Assembly: GCA_022495995.1 (NCBI GenBank)
Contig: JAFEMH010002493.1
Coordinates: 273,428-337,427, forward strand
Length of the DNA: 64,000 nt
Direction: 5' to 3'
Origin: Adenophora triphylla var. japonica
Taxonomy: Eukaryota > Streptophyta > Magnoliopsida > Asterales > Campanulaceae
The first letter of the stretch is position 1, and every line of letters starts with the position of its first letter. Positions 23,262 through 35,974 of the stretch are shown piece by piece. The notes beneath the pieces are model-generated. The model had not been told where the DNA came from, did no database searches, and saw only the letters and a program-made list of their open reading frames with translations. The translations under genes were made by a program, and so were the position numbers.

Positions 23262-24720
23262 ATAGGGTATAAGGTATAGGGTATAAGGTATAGAGCAGAG
23301 GGTATAGGGTATACCCTATAGGGTATAGACTATAGGGTATACCCTATACCCTATACCCTGTACCATATAGGGTATACCCTATACCCTATACCCTATAGGG
23401 TATACCCTATACCCTATGCCCTATGCCCTATACCTTATACCTTATACCCTATACCCTATATCCTATAGGGTATACCCTATACCATATGCCCTATGTCCTA
23501 TACCTTATACCTTATACCCTATACCCTATAGGGTATACCCTATACCCTATAGGGTATACCCTATATCATATGCCCTATGCCCTATACCTCATACCCTATA
23601 CCCTATAGGGTATGCCCTATGCCCTATACCTTATACCCTATATCCTATAGGGTATACCCTATACCCTATACCCTATAGGGTATACCCTATACCATATACC
23701 CTATAGGGTATACCCTATACCATATACCCTATGCCCTATACCTTATACCCTATACCCTATACCCTATAGGGTATGCCCTATGCCCTATAGGGTATACCCT
23801 ATGCCCTATAGGGTATGCCCTATGCCCTATAGGGTATACCCTATACCCTATAGGGTATGCCCTCTGCCCTATACCCTATACCCTATATCCTATAGGGTAT
23901 ACCCTATACCCTATAGGGTATACCATATACCATATGCCCTATGCCCTATACCTTATACCCTATACCCTATACCCTATACCCTATAGGGTATACCCTATAC
24001 CCTATAGGGTATACCCTATACCATATACCATATGCCCTATGCCCTATGTCCTATACCTTATACCCTATACCCTATAGGGTATGCCCTATGCCCTATACCT
24101 TATACCCTATATCCTATAGGGTATACCCTATACCCTATAGGGTATACCCTATACCATATGCCCTATGCCCTATACCTTATACCCTATACCCTATATCCTA
24201 TACCCTATAATGTATAGGGCATAGGATATAAGGCATAGGGTATAGGGTATACCCTATACCCTATAGGGTATAGGATATAGGGTATACCCTATACCCTATA
24301 TCATATGTCATATGCCCTATACCTTATACCCTATACCCTATATCCTATAGGGTATACCCTATACCCTATAGGATATACCCTATACCCTATAGGGTATACC
24401 CTATACCTTATACCCTATACCGTATAGGGTATAGGGTATAGTGTATAGGGTATATCGTATAGGGTATAGGGTATAGTGTATAGGGTATAGGATATAGGAT
24501 ATAGGTTATAGGGTATAGTGTATAGGGCATAGGGTATAGGGTATAGGGTATAAGGTATAGGGTATAGGGTATAGGGTATAGGATATAGGTTATGGGGTAT
24601 AATGTAGGGTATAGGGTATAGGGTATAGGATATAGTATATATGGTATACGGTATAGGGTATAGGGTATAGTGTATAGGGTATATGGTATAAGGTATAGGG
24701 TATAGGGTATAGGGTATAGG
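23262..24720. repeat. CCCTATA / TATAGGG degenerate array
   Basis: About 1.46 kb almost wholly of 6-7-bp variants CCCTATA, CCCTATG, CCTTATA and their inverses, in alternating orientation to about 24410 and then mostly as TATAGGG to the right edge. Frames rich in Pro-Tyr-Thr-Leu are artefacts. The units resemble the plant telomere repeat CCCTAAA with changes, and the array runs straight into true TTTAGGG repeats. Confidence 0.93.
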
Positions 24721-24762
24721 TTTAGGGTTTAGGGTTTAGGGTTTAGGGTTTAGGGTTTAGGG
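24721..24762 (+). repeat. Interstitial telomere repeats (TTTAGGG)6
   Basis: Six perfect, uninterrupted copies of the plant telomere unit, next to the right subterminal array of the CACTA element. Confidence 0.97.
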
Positions 24763-25105
24763 TTTTGGCGTTGCATTAGTAATTTAGCCGTTACATTAGA
24801 AAAATCTAATGCAACGCTGAGATCAAAGCCATTGCATTAAGCAAAATGTGCCGTTACATTAGCTCTGTCGTTGCATTAGACTCGTTACATTAGCTCTGGC
24901 ATTGCATTAGATGCGTTACATTAGCTCTGTCGTTGCATTAGATGCGTTACATTAGCTCTGGCGTTGCATTAGCCGTTACATTAGCTCTGGCGTTGCATTA
25001 GATGCGTTGCATTAGCTCTGGCGTTGCATTAGATGCATTACATTAGCTCGTGGCGTTACATTAGATGCATTAGATGTGTTACAATAGGTCAGAAATGTAG
25101 TAGTG

Positions 25106-25893
25106 TTAGAAGATTCAAAATGGAAAATTCTAAGAGAGGAAACTTGTCAATGGGTCATGGTGTTACTCTTAGAAAGACGCAGTGTCCTAAGACAACTGAT
25201 GAGCGAAAGAGGATGAATGAAGTTCCATACGCTTCGGCTATTGGATCTATCATATACGCTATGATTTGTACTAGACCCGACATCTCGTATGCTTTGAGCA
25301 TGATGAGTCGATACCAATCTGATCCTGGTGAGAACCATTGGATGGCAGTCAAGACGATCCTAAAGTACTTAAGAAGGACTAAGGATGCATTCTTAGTATT
25401 TGGAGGGATGGAAGAAGATCTTGTTGTAAGAGGTTACACAGATGCTAGCTTCCAAACCGACAAGGATGATTTCCGATCGCAGTCGGGATTTGTGTTTATG
25501 CTTAACGGAGGTACGATATGTTGGAAGAGTTCCAAGCAGAATACTATTGCCGATTCTACTACTGATGCCGAATATATAGCGGCATCCGATGAAACTAAGG
25601 AGGCAGTTTGGATCAAGAAGTTCATTAGCGACTTGAAAGTTGTTCCAATTATCACTAATCTGGTGGAACTTTATTGTGACAACAATTGTACCATTGCGCA
25701 AGCAAAGGAACCAAGGTCACATCAGCGATCCAAACATATACTTAGACGTTTCCATCTCATTCGAGAGTTCATTGATCGTGGAGACATTAAGATATGCAAA
25801 GTATCAACCGGTGATAACATTGGGGATCCGCTTACAAAGCCCCTCGCACAAGAAAAGCATGATGGTCATTTGAGGTCCATGGGTATTACATAG
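25106..25893 (+). pseudogene. Copia RT end and RNase H, after CACTA
   Basis: Continues the RT thumb (VPYASAIGSIIYAMICTRPDI) and RNase H: GYTDASF (about 25434), SGFVFMLNGGTICWKSSKQ, TTDAEYIAA, and DNNCTIAQAKEP, with the acidic catalytic residues present. It ends at TAG 25891, 25 bp before the 3' LTR. RNase H removes the RNA template during cDNA synthesis. This part is open from 25107 to the stop. Confidence 0.9.
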
Positions 25894-25906
25894 ATGGAGC
25901 CTAGTG

Positions 25907-25918
25907 CAAGTGGGAGAT
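25907..25918 (+). other. Polypurine tract of copia element
   Basis: AAGTGGGAGAT immediately before TGTTGG of the 3' LTR; plus-strand priming site. Confidence 0.85.
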
Positions 25919-27605
25919 TGTTGGTGTAATGCCCTAGGCTATAGTTATGTTTAACTTGAACCGTTATGTATCATCTTTATCATTTATTATAGAGCGTGTT
26001 CATTCTGTTCATTATATGCATCACATGTTTATTATATTGAACTGCATCCCTAGTTGTTGTGAACAATAAGTATAAGATGGTAATGGATAATCATGGAGAT
26101 GATTATATGCATGGAGATGCACATTATAGTTATGGGTACTTGCTAGAGAACGAGTACTAGACTTGACCTACTTATGAGATTTATGACATGGTCTGTTGTC
26201 ATGATTAAATCTCATGATAGTCGTGTTATTGAATCCTTTGTACCTGAGATTATCATCGTCTTCCACATGACGAAGATCGTGTTTGATATAGTCTAACACT
26301 ATCTTTAATCAGATAACAATAAGGGCTATGTTAGCACGATTGGACTCATGTAGGAAAGAATGATAAGTCAAGACGGGATTTGTCCCTCTTATGAAGAGAG
26401 ATGCTTGCTTGGGCCCCTCGATGAATGATGTTGATGAAATGTGTGGCCACACTCAAGTGACTTGATAGAGATCAAATGCATTTGGATTATCAACATATTC
26501 GAAATCGAGAAAGCATTGAACAAGATGAGTTGACCTAGACCATGACTCATGTTCAATTGGACATCGTGGACAAAGGGATTGTGACATTTGATCTATCGAG
26601 GAATCAAGATTTGATGTTATATTAATTGGGTGGACATAATGATTTGCTAGAAATCACTTATTTCTTGTGAGGTCGATGTTTCGACTCACTGCCAACATAA
26701 TATAATTCCTTTTGGGTCACACACAAAGAACGAATTTGATTCGAGCTGAAATCTGGAAATTTTGGGAAAGGAACGACTCATGCCCTTGGGCACGAGTCGT
26801 GACAGGAACAGTGGAACGACTGCATTTTGGCTTCCAAGGGATTTCCGTTGACTTGTTGACTCTATGGGGTGAGCACGACTCGTGCTTATTGGCACGACTC
26901 GTGACAAAAATCAGCACGAGTACAATTTATGTCAAGAATCGTGTCATGACTGAGAATTGGCTTGGGACTACTCGTAACTGCCTGGAATGACTAGTGGCAC
27001 GAGTCATGCCCAGGAGCACGAGTCGTGCCCTAAGCGGTTTTTAGTCAGAACGCGTTTTCCTTGGACGGATTGGATTGGGTTTGCTTAAGGACTTCTAACC
27101 TAATATGATTAGTGTTTATATATGATATAAATACAAGTCCTTTGCAGCCATAATTCTCTCTCACACATCATTATTCTAGGTTTATGAAACTCCAGATTTT
27201 GGTTTTGATTTTGAATCAAAGGCTCCCAAATTATTCTATAGTTTTTTTGCTTTGATTATTGAATATTGATTCAATAATCAAGAGGATCATCTAGCAATCC
27301 AACAAGAAGGTGTTCTTGGTTCGTTCGTGTGTGGATCACCATTAGAGGGAGGTTGTTTTATCTCCTAAGGCTTGAAGCTCCATTGTTGATTTCATCACCA
27401 AAGTTCGAAGAAGGAAATTAGAAGATTCGACATCAAAGTTCAAGGCTTGAATTTTGAGATCTACTTTGACAAACTTCATCGTATTCGAGGTATGTAATTC
27501 TATTTCATGGTTTTTCTAATCTCTTCATGCTAGACAGATCTAAGGGCTAGGGTTTTGATGTTCTTTGTTAAATTTACGTTGCGTTTGTAACCCCAAAACC
27601 CAACA
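25919..27605 (+). repeat. 3' LTR of copia element
   Basis: About 1687 bp, TGTTGG...CCAACA, with TATA box 27126-27133 and the CACGACTCGTG cluster at about 26770-27030. It carries a 17-bp duplication (GGAGATGATTATATGCAT region near 26097) absent from the 5' LTR. Followed by duplication AAAGG at 27606. Confidence 0.92.
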
Positions 27606-27777
27606 AAAGGTTGCTTTTCAGGTTGTAGTTCATTCTTAGAGTCATTATTAGAGATTTCATACACAAAATTCCCTTGTGCTTCATCTAAAAGTTGCTATTC
27701 AGGTTGTGGTGGTTGTAGATCATTAAAATAGCTCGGCTTACAAGTTGGATCATATACCACTTATTCCCCCTCATCAT

Positions 27778-28017
27778 TCACTCTCCAAATAAGAGTTGAT
27801 GGTTGATTTTCCCAATCTTATTTATAAGAGTTTGAGGACTGCCCAAGTAACGATTGCCAAGATGGGAAGGTGAGCTTTCTTGTACCTGTGGAGAATACTC
27901 AGGAAAATATATCCTAGATGGACAAAAATTAGTAGCATGGGAATAAACATTACAAATAGAACATGCATCTTGAATATTACAATTTACAAAATTTCTATTT
28001 GCAACTAACCTCGTCAA
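27778..28017 (-). pseudogene. Athila-like Gag fragment with zinc-knuckle motif
   Basis: Minus-strand frame of 79 codons including CSICNVYSHATNFCPS, a C-X2-C-X4-H-X4-C-like nucleocapsid motif of the form seen in Athila-type Gag (C.IC....H.T..CP). The capsid core expected before it is missing: the primer site lies only about 230 bp upstream. In-frame stops precede and follow. With 14518-15128 it forms an internally deleted Athila-like element split by the copia insertion. Confidence 0.6.
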
Positions 28018-28245
28018 TTATTCTACTTGTTCAGACAAATTGGTCAATTATTGAAACAATCTCAGTTCAACCAACTCATCATAGATGTTCATTCCATACA
28101 TCACTCTAAGAATATCTCACACAATAATTTTATAATAAAATAAAGAAATAATTTTAAAAAATATTGAATTACAAATACGAATTAAGAAAAAACAAAAGAA
28201 AACTTATTTACAATATTGAAAATTAAACTGTGGATTACAAAACAT

Positions 28246-28264
28246 ATCCCTGGCAACGGTGCCA
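28246..28264 (-). other. Primer-binding site (tRNA-Asp-like) of Athila-like element
   Basis: On the minus strand TGGCACCGTTGCCAGGGAT, one or two changes from the TGGCGCCGTTGCCGGGGAT primer site typical of Athila and related Ty3 elements. It lies 6 bp from the LTR end TGATGGGGAAAAACC (read on plus). Confidence 0.8.
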
Positions 28265-28270
28265 TAAACC

Positions 28271-29690
28271 TGATGGGGAAAAACCCACTTATTATAAAAT
28301 ACTTCTTAAGTGCACAAGTTATCGATGTAGTAATATGCACTTTAGCAAGGGTCGAATCCACATGGAATTGTGAATCCACAATTCAATTTTCAACGGTTAA
28401 AACAAAAAAGAAAAGATGGGGCTTGGTTTTGATTATTATAATTCCTACTTATACTACTCAAAACAAGAAATAAACAACGCAAGTAAATAATTACCAAATT
28501 CCGGAGGAGAAGGATATACGGAATGAGATATATGTATATCGAATCAATACACTAATTAAAAATACAATCAATAATAGTTGTTAGTTCATTCTATTTAATA
28601 AAATTGGGCTTTTACATGTCAGCAATTTAGTATTCTCCAAATATTATACTTACTGCAAAGTCCGCATAATATTCAAGAATCCATTAAAACTCTAGGAATC
28701 AAGAACGTACATTTTTGGTATGCAATCACATGTAAAAACCTAATTTTTATTCATTCAAAAGTTTGACTTTGTATGGATCAACCAGTCACTTGTCAAGCAC
28801 CACACACAAATATAGTTAAAAAGGCAATCACATCTACACATGTGATTGTAGCTAGAAAACCCTAATTAAGAATACTTTTGATGAACCCAACTTTTGATTG
28901 AATATAAGAATAAAAGAAATAAATTACTGATATACATTACCTACAATCCATAGATAAAAAGGATTAGCCGGTCATGTTCATAACAAACCTCAACAAAGTT
29001 TCAATAAATTGCATAAACCTTTAATGAAATTCGTGAACATAAAACATGGATCTTATTTACAACTAAAGAAAATAATAAAAGTATGTACAAGGTTGTAAAG
29101 GATTGTAAAAGACACAAAAATATGGCTAGAGGTGTTGTTTATATAATAGGGTGAAGGAGGAGGGTCAAAAATAACGAAACTAGGTCAAAATTAAAAGCTG
29201 AAAATGAGTCTGGAAAGTTGCTGGAATCTGCCACGGAATTTGCCTCAGAAAGGGGGGGGGGTGTGCGACCGCCCTAATGGTCTTGTGCGGCCGCCCTCAA
29301 GCTCTGATTACTTGGGAGGTTGCCCTCTCCTTTTTGTGCGGTCGCCCTCCTTCGTGCTTTGCTGACTTGTACATTCCTCGGCAAACATCTGGAGGTCATA
29401 ACTTTTTCATACGGACTCCAATTAGAGCGTGCCACATATCGTTCGAAATCTCTCAACGAGTAATATCCAATGGTAATGAATTCTCAAGGCCATTTCCATT
29501 TTGTTCTTCTGTAAATTTCATTCCTTCCTCCTTTACCGCTCCGCTATTGATCGTTCCTTTTCTATTCATTAAGATCATATTCCGCGACTTTCTCCTTTCA
29601 TTTCCTGTATTCATAAACACTACAAAAATCCATCAAATACACCCAATGTTGAGCATAAAATGGTTCTAAAGATATATCATTTGGATGGAT
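28271..29690 (-). repeat. 5' LTR of Athila-like element (approximate outer end)
   Basis: On plus it begins TGATGGGGAAAAACCC, inverse of the usual GGGTTTTTCCCCATCA LTR end. A minus-strand TATA box (TATATAAACA) lies at about 29144-29156. It includes a poly-G run (29251-29260) and GTGCGGCCGCCCTC-like GC motifs (29263-29350). The outer end near 29640-29690 is not fixed. Confidence 0.55.
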
Positions 29691-30962
29691 AAAAACACAT
29701 CCATCAATAGGATTATATTTTAGAACTGCATTCACTCTTGTAACAAATAAAATAGTGAAATAATATTTAATCTAAATGCGATTGGTTATCATGCTTGAGA
29801 TCCCTTTTGAATCTGTAAGTAGTCAAACACACAATTAATGCAACTCGAACATTCACATTTTGTTTACCATCTAGATGTTACATAGATAGCCAATAACCTT
29901 TATAACCACCAACCCATTAGCAGGACAAATGTCACACTGTAAACGATCTATTATCCCTAAAGCAAAACAAAAGTTAGGTCGAGTAAGCACAAATAGCAAA
30001 CATCATACGACTAACCACATTTGCATATAGAGTTCTAGTCATCATTCTTTTATCATATTTATTATTTATTATGACATTTAAATGAATAGACACATTTAGT
30101 TCATTAGATTGATTATGGGTTCTTATTCTAAAACATTTAAAAACCTCCGAAAGGTGAGTCTTTAAAGACAAACTAAGAAGTATCTATAAACAATTTTAAT
30201 GATTTCGACTTCTTGCACACTATGTGCGTCACTCAACATTTGCATTCCAATAAAAGCATATAACTAAAGACTCAAATTTATATTATTGGACTATTTAACA
30301 CACATAAAGTGATTTTCCTTAACCATCACAAAGTTGATTAAATTTATCGTTCGGTCATAACGAACTTATCACTATCTAGATTTGAGATCATAAATGTACA
30401 TATAAAGCAACACACTTTGTGCTTTTGTCCCCTTTGACTTCTACCCCTTTTACTAAGTCATGATGATCTCGTTATCTTGTCCTTCACTGAGGAATCTTAT
30501 GTCAACAATCATCTATTGATAAATTAGAAAATATGATACACGCTAACATGTCTTAACTTTAACAAGTTCGCATATGTCAAAATGAATTACGGATTATGTT
30601 AATCTAAATGCCTTTCAATAATGACTTTTGACATCTAATTGCCAAATAAGATTATACAATTATATGTTTATATTTAGAAGAGCTCCTAATAAACTTACTC
30701 TAAATATATCTTCCCACCTATACTAATAAAGTCTAATTCCAGCAATATCTAAACTCATAAGAATCAATAGCCACATATGAATAAATACCTAAATGAATTT
30801 TGTTAAACACTAATTTTAACATAATTTATGTGACTAACCTTCATAACCCAATATAACTATTATCATAAATGGAAATGTCCAAAAGCTACCACTAAGGCTA
30901 AATGGAATTATAGCTCAATCACATTAACTACATAGATAGTAGATTATGTCATGTTCCAGACA
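29691..30962. other. AT-rich non-coding stretch
   Basis: 1.27 kb without a convincing frame, repeat or RNA gene. It is contiguous with 36566-38968 once the Ty3 element is removed and may be the non-coding interior of the minus-strand LTR element whose LTR is at 38969-39775. Confidence 0.5.
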
Positions 30963-30967
30963 TATAA

Positions 30968-31553
30968 TGATGTCAAGTAAACGCAGCGGAACAAAACGAA
31001 CAGAAAAGATTGAATAATTCCTCGTCAAAGGATCTTAAACAACCAAAATAACGAACAATTCAAAGGGAACGTTCGACCTCTTCGAATCCACGAATAGGGT
31101 TTAACAAGCCAAATTGACTTCAAGGAATAACCTCAATTTTGCAAAGCAAAGTAATTCAATAATAAGAGTTCTACCCTAAACATAATGAAAACAAGTATTT
31201 ATATGACCTAGGAAAGCAGGAAAACCTAATTAAAACGGAATTAAAAAAATACCCAAAATAACCCTACTTAAAAGTTTTGTAAACTGAAACAGAATAAAAT
31301 TCTCGGTCATAAACCCGTCTCGAGCGCGGCCGCCCTCCTCACGAGCGCGGTCGCGCAACTACCCCGTGGCTTCTGCTCTGATTTTGTCAATCCAGCGTGG
31401 TCGCCCTTCCCTCGAGCGCGGTCGCGCACTTAGGCCGAGACAACGCCTTCGTCAATCCTTCCTCGAGCGCGGTCGCCCTTCTCTGCTGCGCGGCCGCGCA
31501 CATCGCCAGAATTTCGTGCTTGATCAGTTGGAATTGGAACTTGTGCTACATCA
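30968..31553 (-). repeat. 3' LTR of Ty3 element
   Basis: 586 bp. Minus-strand TATAAATA at 31197-31204. The gag-pol reading frame enters this LTR and ends at 31430. The end near the coding region is GC-rich with repeated GAGCGCGGTCGC motifs (31320-31500). Confidence 0.94.
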
Positions 31554-33304
31554 TTTTCCCCCACTTTAAAAGGATTCGTCCCCGAATCCGCATCGCTATA
31601 TAAAGGATCATCCGGGTAAAAATCAACCAAATCCGAGACATTGAAAGTAGGCGAAATGTTCCAACCAACCGGCAAATCCACCACATACGCGTTGTCATTT
31701 ATCTTCTTCAACACTTTGCACGGACCAATCTTCTTCGGATGAAGCTTGCTATATGTTCCTTGAGGGAAACGTTCCTTTCGTAAGTGAACCATAACCATAT
31801 CCCCCACAGAAAACACCTTTTGACGCCGTTTCCGATCCGCAGCTTCCTTGTACTTTGTGTTGGACTCTTCAATGTTCCTCTTCACCTCCGCTTGCACAGA
31901 ATCAACCATCTCAGCCAAATTTTTCGCAGCAACACTATACCCCGGTAAGCTAGGCAACGGAACCAAATCCAAAGTATGAGTAGGAGCCCTCTGATAGACT
32001 ATTTCGAATGGAGACATCTTTGTAGTTCGATTGGTCATGTTGTTGAAGGCAAATTCAGCAGTAGCCAACACTAAATCCCACTTCTTGGGATGATCACTAC
32101 ACAAACAACGGACCATGCTACCCAAAGTTCGATTCACCACCTCTGTTTGGCCATCAGTCTGCGGATGAAAAGAACTGCTAAATTGCAAACCTGTACCAAA
32201 AATCTTCCAAAGAGTACGCCAAAAGTGACTGAGGAACTTCGTGTCACGATCAGAGGTAATAGTCTTTGGAACCCCATGCAAACGAACAATTTCCTTGAAA
32301 AACAACCCCGCAATATGTGCAGCATCAGCAGTCTTCCTACAAGGAATAAAATGAGCCATCTTCGAAAAACGATCAACTACCACAAACACTGAATCATTGG
32401 ACCTTTGAGTACGAGGTAACCCAAGCACAAAGTCCATAGAAATATCCACCCATGGCTTATCAGGAACCGGCAAAGGAGTATACAACCCCGTATTTTGTGA
32501 CTGCCCTTTATTCGTCTGGCACACCATACACTTCTGCACAATCTTGTAGGTATCCCTCCGGATTTGTGGCCAAAAGTACTTCTTCGTAACTAACTCAACT
32601 GTCTTGTCACGCCCATGATGACCATCTCTATGAATCTCATAAATAAGACTCTCACGGACAGAACCCTGCGGAATACATAACTTGTCCATGAAGAACAAAA
32701 ACCCATCTTGCAGCAGAAATAAGCTAGCTTGAACACCATCACGACACTTGGCCCAAGCATCTGCAAAATCAACATCAGTCTCATACAATTCCTTCATACA
32801 CTCAAACCCGATAACCACATTCTTCATAGTAACTAACAAATGTGCCCGACGACTCAAAGCATCCGCAACCTTATTAGTCTTCCCACTCTTGTGTTTGATA
32901 ACAAAAGTAAACTGCTGCAAATAAGCCACCCAACGAGCATGCATACGTGAAAGAGATTTCTGACCATTCATATACTTCAAAGCCTCATGATCAGTGTGAA
33001 GAACAAATTCACGATGCAATAAATATTGCTCCCAATGCTTAATAGACTGAACCACTGCATAAAACTCAAGCTCATAAGGTGTCCACTTTCGTTTAGACTC
33101 CTCCAACTTTTGACTCATGAAAGCAACCGGTCTCTTCTCTTGAATCAAAACAGACCCTATCCCAATCACAGAAGCATCCGTCTCAAGCTCGAAAGGCTTA
33201 GAAAAATCCGGTAAAGCTAGTAAAGGAGCACTAGTCAATTTCTCCTTAATTAGAGCGAAACTAGCATCCGCCTCATCACCCCAATGGAAACCACCTTTCT
33301 TCAT
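31430..33304 (-). CDS. Ty3 Pol, RNase H and integrase part (after frameshift)
   Basis: 624 codons open to the stop at 31430. RNase [22 protein letters not shown] and HTDHEALK, ending [10 protein letters not shown]. Integrase zinc site HH-CC (HRDGHH...CMVCQTNK) at about residues 225-275, then the DDE core with [17 protein letters not shown] and [14 protein letters not shown]-like C-terminal module follows ([23 protein letters not shown]), then FNVSDLVDF and [10 protein letters not shown]. The last 41 codons, basic and Arg/Glu-rich, lie in the 3' LTR. No separate start is expected: it continues from 33301-35940 across a small indel near 33318. Confidence 0.93.
   Translation of the reverse strand: MKKGGFHWGDEADASFALIKEKLTSAPLLALPDFSKPFELETDASVIGIGSVLIQEKRPVAFMSQKLEESKRKWTPYELEFYAVVQSIKHWEQYLLHREFVLHTDHEALKYMNGQKSLSRMHARWVAYLQQFTFVIKHKSGKTNKVADALSRRAHLLVTMKNVVIGFECMKELYETDVDFADAWAKCRDGVQASLFLLQDGFLFFMDKLCIPQGSVRESLIYEIHRDGHHGRDKTVELVTKKYFWPQIRRDTYKIVQKCMVCQTNKGQSQNTGLYTPLPVPDKPWVDISMDFVLGLPRTQRSNDSVFVVVDRFSKMAHFIPCRKTADAAHIAGLFFKEIVRLHGVPKTITSDRDTKFLSHFWRTLWKIFGTGLQFSSSFHPQTDGQTEVVNRTLGSMVRCLCSDHPKKWDLVLATAEFAFNNMTNRTTKMSPFEIVYQRAPTHTLDLVPLPSLPGYSVAAKNLAEMVDSVQAEVKRNIEESNTKYKEAADRKRRQKVFSVGDMVMVHLRKERFPQGTYSKLHPKKIGPCKVLKKINDNAYVVDLPVGWNISPTFNVSDLVDFYPDDPLYSDADSGTNPFKVGENDVAQVPIPTDQARNSGDVRGRAAEKGDRARGRIDEGVVSA
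31554..31568 (-). other. Polypurine tract of Ty3 element
   Basis: Minus strand AAAGTGGGGGAAAA directly before the LTR start TGATGTAGC. It lies within the coding frame. Confidence 0.85.
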
Positions 33305-35940
33305 ACATTCGATGTCAGAGCCACAATGGAACTAAAGTTGCGAATAAAACGACGATAAAAAGTAGCCAAGCCATGAAAGCTACGTACCTCGCTAACAGTA
33401 GTGGGAGTAGGCCACTCTCGAATAGCCTTTATCTTGTCTTCATCAACTTGGATACCCTCCGCAGAAACAATGTATCCCAAGAATAATAATTTATCAAGCA
33501 TAAAACAACACTTCTTGAGATTTATAAACAATTCATTCTCCCTCAATGCCTGCAACACTGACTGTAAATGCCCAACATGTTCCTCCTCCGTCTTGCTAAA
33601 AATCAAGATATCATCAAAATAAACAACCAAAAACTTACCATTGAAGGGCTTCAATACTTGATTCATCAAACGCATGAAATTACTAGGTGCATTTGATAAA
33701 CCAAACGGCATCACCAACCATTCATACAATCCCTCTTTGGTCTTGAAGGCGGTTTTCCATTCATCACCCGGGCGAACACGTACTTGGTGATATCCACTCT
33801 TTAGATCAATTTTAGAAAATATCTTAGCACCACGAAGCATGTCTAGCATATCATCAAGACGAGGAATGGGAAAACGATACTTAACCGTAATTTTATTAAT
33901 AGCCCGACTGTCTACACACATACGCCAAGTCCCATCTTTCTTAGGAACCAATAGAGCCGGGACTGCACAAGGGCTCAAGCTCTCCTGAATATAACCCTTT
34001 TTCAGTAAATCCTCCACCTGCTCCTTCAAAATAGCATGTTCAGCCGGACTCATTCTATAATGAGCTAGATTAGGAAGAGATGCACCCGAAACCAAATCAA
34101 TGTTATGCTGAATATTACGCAAGGGAGGCAACCCTGCAGGCAGCTCATCAGGCATAACATCACGATACTCATGTAACAAAGCCTCCAAAGACTTGGGAAC
34201 CAAACAAACTGAACCGGACACACCCTTTCTGACCACCGCAAAAACACATGTAGCTTCATCAATATCACTCAGAAATTCATTAGCAGTGCAAAGAGAAACA
34301 ATAGGCTTCTTCATCTTCTTAACATTAGGATCTCTATCTCGTAAAGGACACAAGTTAAAACGTGCACCATCTTTCTTAAATTGAAGAATATTATCTCTCC
34401 CCTTATGTACCACATCAAGATCAAATTGCCAAGGTCTCCCCAACAATAAATTGCAAGCAGTCATATCAATAATGTCACAGAGAATAGTATCCTTATAACG
34501 ACCGATAGAGAAAGGAACAAGACATTGTTCGTGTACCTTAATTTTGCCGACGGAGTTGATCCACCCAACGGAATAGGGCGTAGGATGGGGCAGGACCTCC
34601 AATTTTAACTTGTCCACCAAATCACGAGCCACCAAATTCTCACTGCTTCCACTGTCAACAATGATCTGAATATCGAAGTCCTTCACCTTCCCTTTGGTGC
34701 GAAAAATGCTGTGCCTAGCTGGATCCTCCTCCTCCTTCGGCGTAGTCAACATAAGTCTATTAACTACGAAAGACCCATGATCTTCCACACCCTCGTCATC
34801 ACCATTGGGATCCTCCCAATATTCCGGACCATCTTCCTCCTCTCCGCCATCACCGGTATCGTCACGATCCACCATATTAGTACTCTTACGGAGGTGACAA
34901 CCACTAGAAATATGCCCGGTTTGCCCACACTTAAAACACTTGTTACCAAAAGTTTTGGCGTAAGGGTTAGTGTTTTGTTGGCCAGTAGAATTATTGGGCT
35001 TTCTAGTTTGTGTTGGCTGACTAGCTGCCGGAACATCATTCTTCTCCTCCGACGCCTTAGCACCAATAGCCTGTGTCTTATCTTGAGCCAAACCCTTGCT
35101 TCCGGAATAAGAACCTCCAAAGTTCCTGACAATAGGGCGAGGTCTAGAAAGTTGTTTCTCCACCGTGGTAGCCCTGTCAATCGCGTCCTCCAAAAATTCA
35201 TGAGCATGCAACTCCACCACATCTCTGATGTTGGCACGAAGGCCAGTAACGAATCTCGAAGCTTGCTGAACATCCGACTCACCCAAATCACAACGAGCTG
35301 ATAGAGTATGGAATTCATGTGAATATTCCGCCACACTTTTCGCCCCCTGTCTACACTCCAAAAACTTTTGATAGATAACATGACCATAATTCTTGGGTAG
35401 AAAACGCTGACGCAAAGCTAGCCTCATCTGTGGCCATGTCTGAATTGGCTCCCGAAACTCCCTACGCAATTGATTACCCAGTTGCTTCCACCACGCAGAA
35501 GCACCTCCACGCAATTTATAGGCTACATATGGTACCTTCCTATCCTCCGGAATACTCATCAACGTGAAAAATTTCTCAACCTCTTCTAACCAGTCCGAAA
35601 ATTCGATCATATTCAAATCACCCGAAAAAGATGGTAAATCAGCCTTAATTTTCGGTGACTGTTCATGAAAATTATTACCTTCTCTTCTCCCATGGTTTCT
35701 ATCACCACCCGGCGGTTGACCTCGACGACGGCCCTCCCCTCGATCTTCCGGTTCAAAATCAAGATCATCTCTGTGCCCGCGATTGCCTTCAACCCTCAAA
35801 CCGCGCAAAGCCTCCAAAAGTTCAGCATGTTGGCGATCTTGGATTGCTGCACGTTCCGTAGCTTGTCGCTCCATACGATCAAGGATCGCTATAACCGCGG
35901 CTTGGTTGTCTGCGTTGTTGCCACCGTTGTTTCCCGCCAT
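33301..35940 (-). CDS. Ty3 Gag, protease and reverse transcriptase part
   Basis: Start ATG 35940 (MAGNNGGNN) lies about 20 bp inside the primer site; a longer frame would begin in the primer site itself. Gag capsid domain about residues 105-240; zinc knuckle [14 protein letters not shown] near 331-345; protease [13 protein letters not shown] near 425; RT about 640-815 with [10 protein letters not shown] and the catalytic YFDD near 771. Gag assembles the particle and Pol copies RNA to DNA. The frame is lost near 33318 by what looks like a 2-bp insertion next to the expected LTECMKKG junction, so this copy needs a frameshift to make full Pol. Confidence 0.93.
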   Translation of the reverse strand: MAGNNGGNNADNQAAVIAILDRMERQATERAAIQDRQHAELLEALRGLRVEGNRGHRDDLDFEPEDRGEGRRRGQPPGGDRNHGRREGNNFHEQSPKIKADLPSFSGDLNMIEFSDWLEEVEKFFTLMSIPEDRKVPYVAYKLRGGASAWWKQLGNQLRREFREPIQTWPQMRLALRQRFLPKNYGHVIYQKFLECRQGAKSVAEYSHEFHTLSARCDLGESDVQQASRFVTGLRANIRDVVELHAHEFLEDAIDRATTVEKQLSRPRPIVRNFGGSYSGSKGLAQDKTQAIGAKASEEKNDVPAASQPTQTRKPNNSTGQQNTNPYAKTFGNKCFKCGQTGHISSGCHLRKSTNMVDRDDTGDGGEEEDGPEYWEDPNGDDEGVEDHGSFVVNRLMLTTPKEEEDPARHSIFRTKGKVKDFDIQIIVDSGSSENLVARDLVDKLKLEVLPHPTPYSVGWINSVGKIKVHEQCLVPFSIGRYKDTILCDIIDMTACNLLLGRPWQFDLDVVHKGRDNILQFKKDGARFNLCPLRDRDPNVKKMKKPIVSLCTANEFLSDIDEATCVFAVVRKGVSGSVCLVPKSLEALLHEYRDVMPDELPAGLPPLRNIQHNIDLVSGASLPNLAHYRMSPAEHAILKEQVEDLLKKGYIQESLSPCAVPALLVPKKDGTWRMCVDSRAINKITVKYRFPIPRLDDMLDMLRGAKIFSKIDLKSGYHQVRVRPGDEWKTAFKTKEGLYEWLVMPFGLSNAPSNFMRLMNQVLKPFNGKFLVVYFDDILIFSKTEEEHVGHLQSVLQALRENELFINLKKCCFMLDKLLFLGYIVSAEGIQVDEDKIKAIREWPTPTTVSEVRSFHGLATFYRRFIRNFSSIVALTSNV

Positions 35941-35959
35941 CTCTTCCAAGGATTGACCT

Positions 35960-35973
35960 TGCTCTGATACCAA
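35960..35973 (-). other. Primer-binding site of Ty3 element (initiator tRNA-Met)
   Basis: Minus strand TTGGTATCAGAGCAAGG starting one to two bases after the 5' LTR end. Confidence 0.9.
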
Positions 35974-35974
35974 T

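Noticed and set aside
23416..24217. Several 60-96-codon frames of Pro-Tyr-Thr-Leu-Tyr-Pro-Ile
   Set aside because: Translation of the CCCTATA array; stop-poor in several frames because of the unit sequence.
23262..24762. CRISPR-like regular repeats
   Set aside because: No unique spacers; units are 6-7 bp tandem variants in a plant transposon.
31366..31603. Plus-strand frames rich in Arg/Gly/Pro (also at 36373-36573)
   Set aside because: Opposite strand of the Ty3 LTR GC-rich repeats; duplicated in both LTRs.
34711..35387. Frames of about 200 codons on both strands within gag
   Set aside because: Shadows of the Ty3 gag-pol frame.
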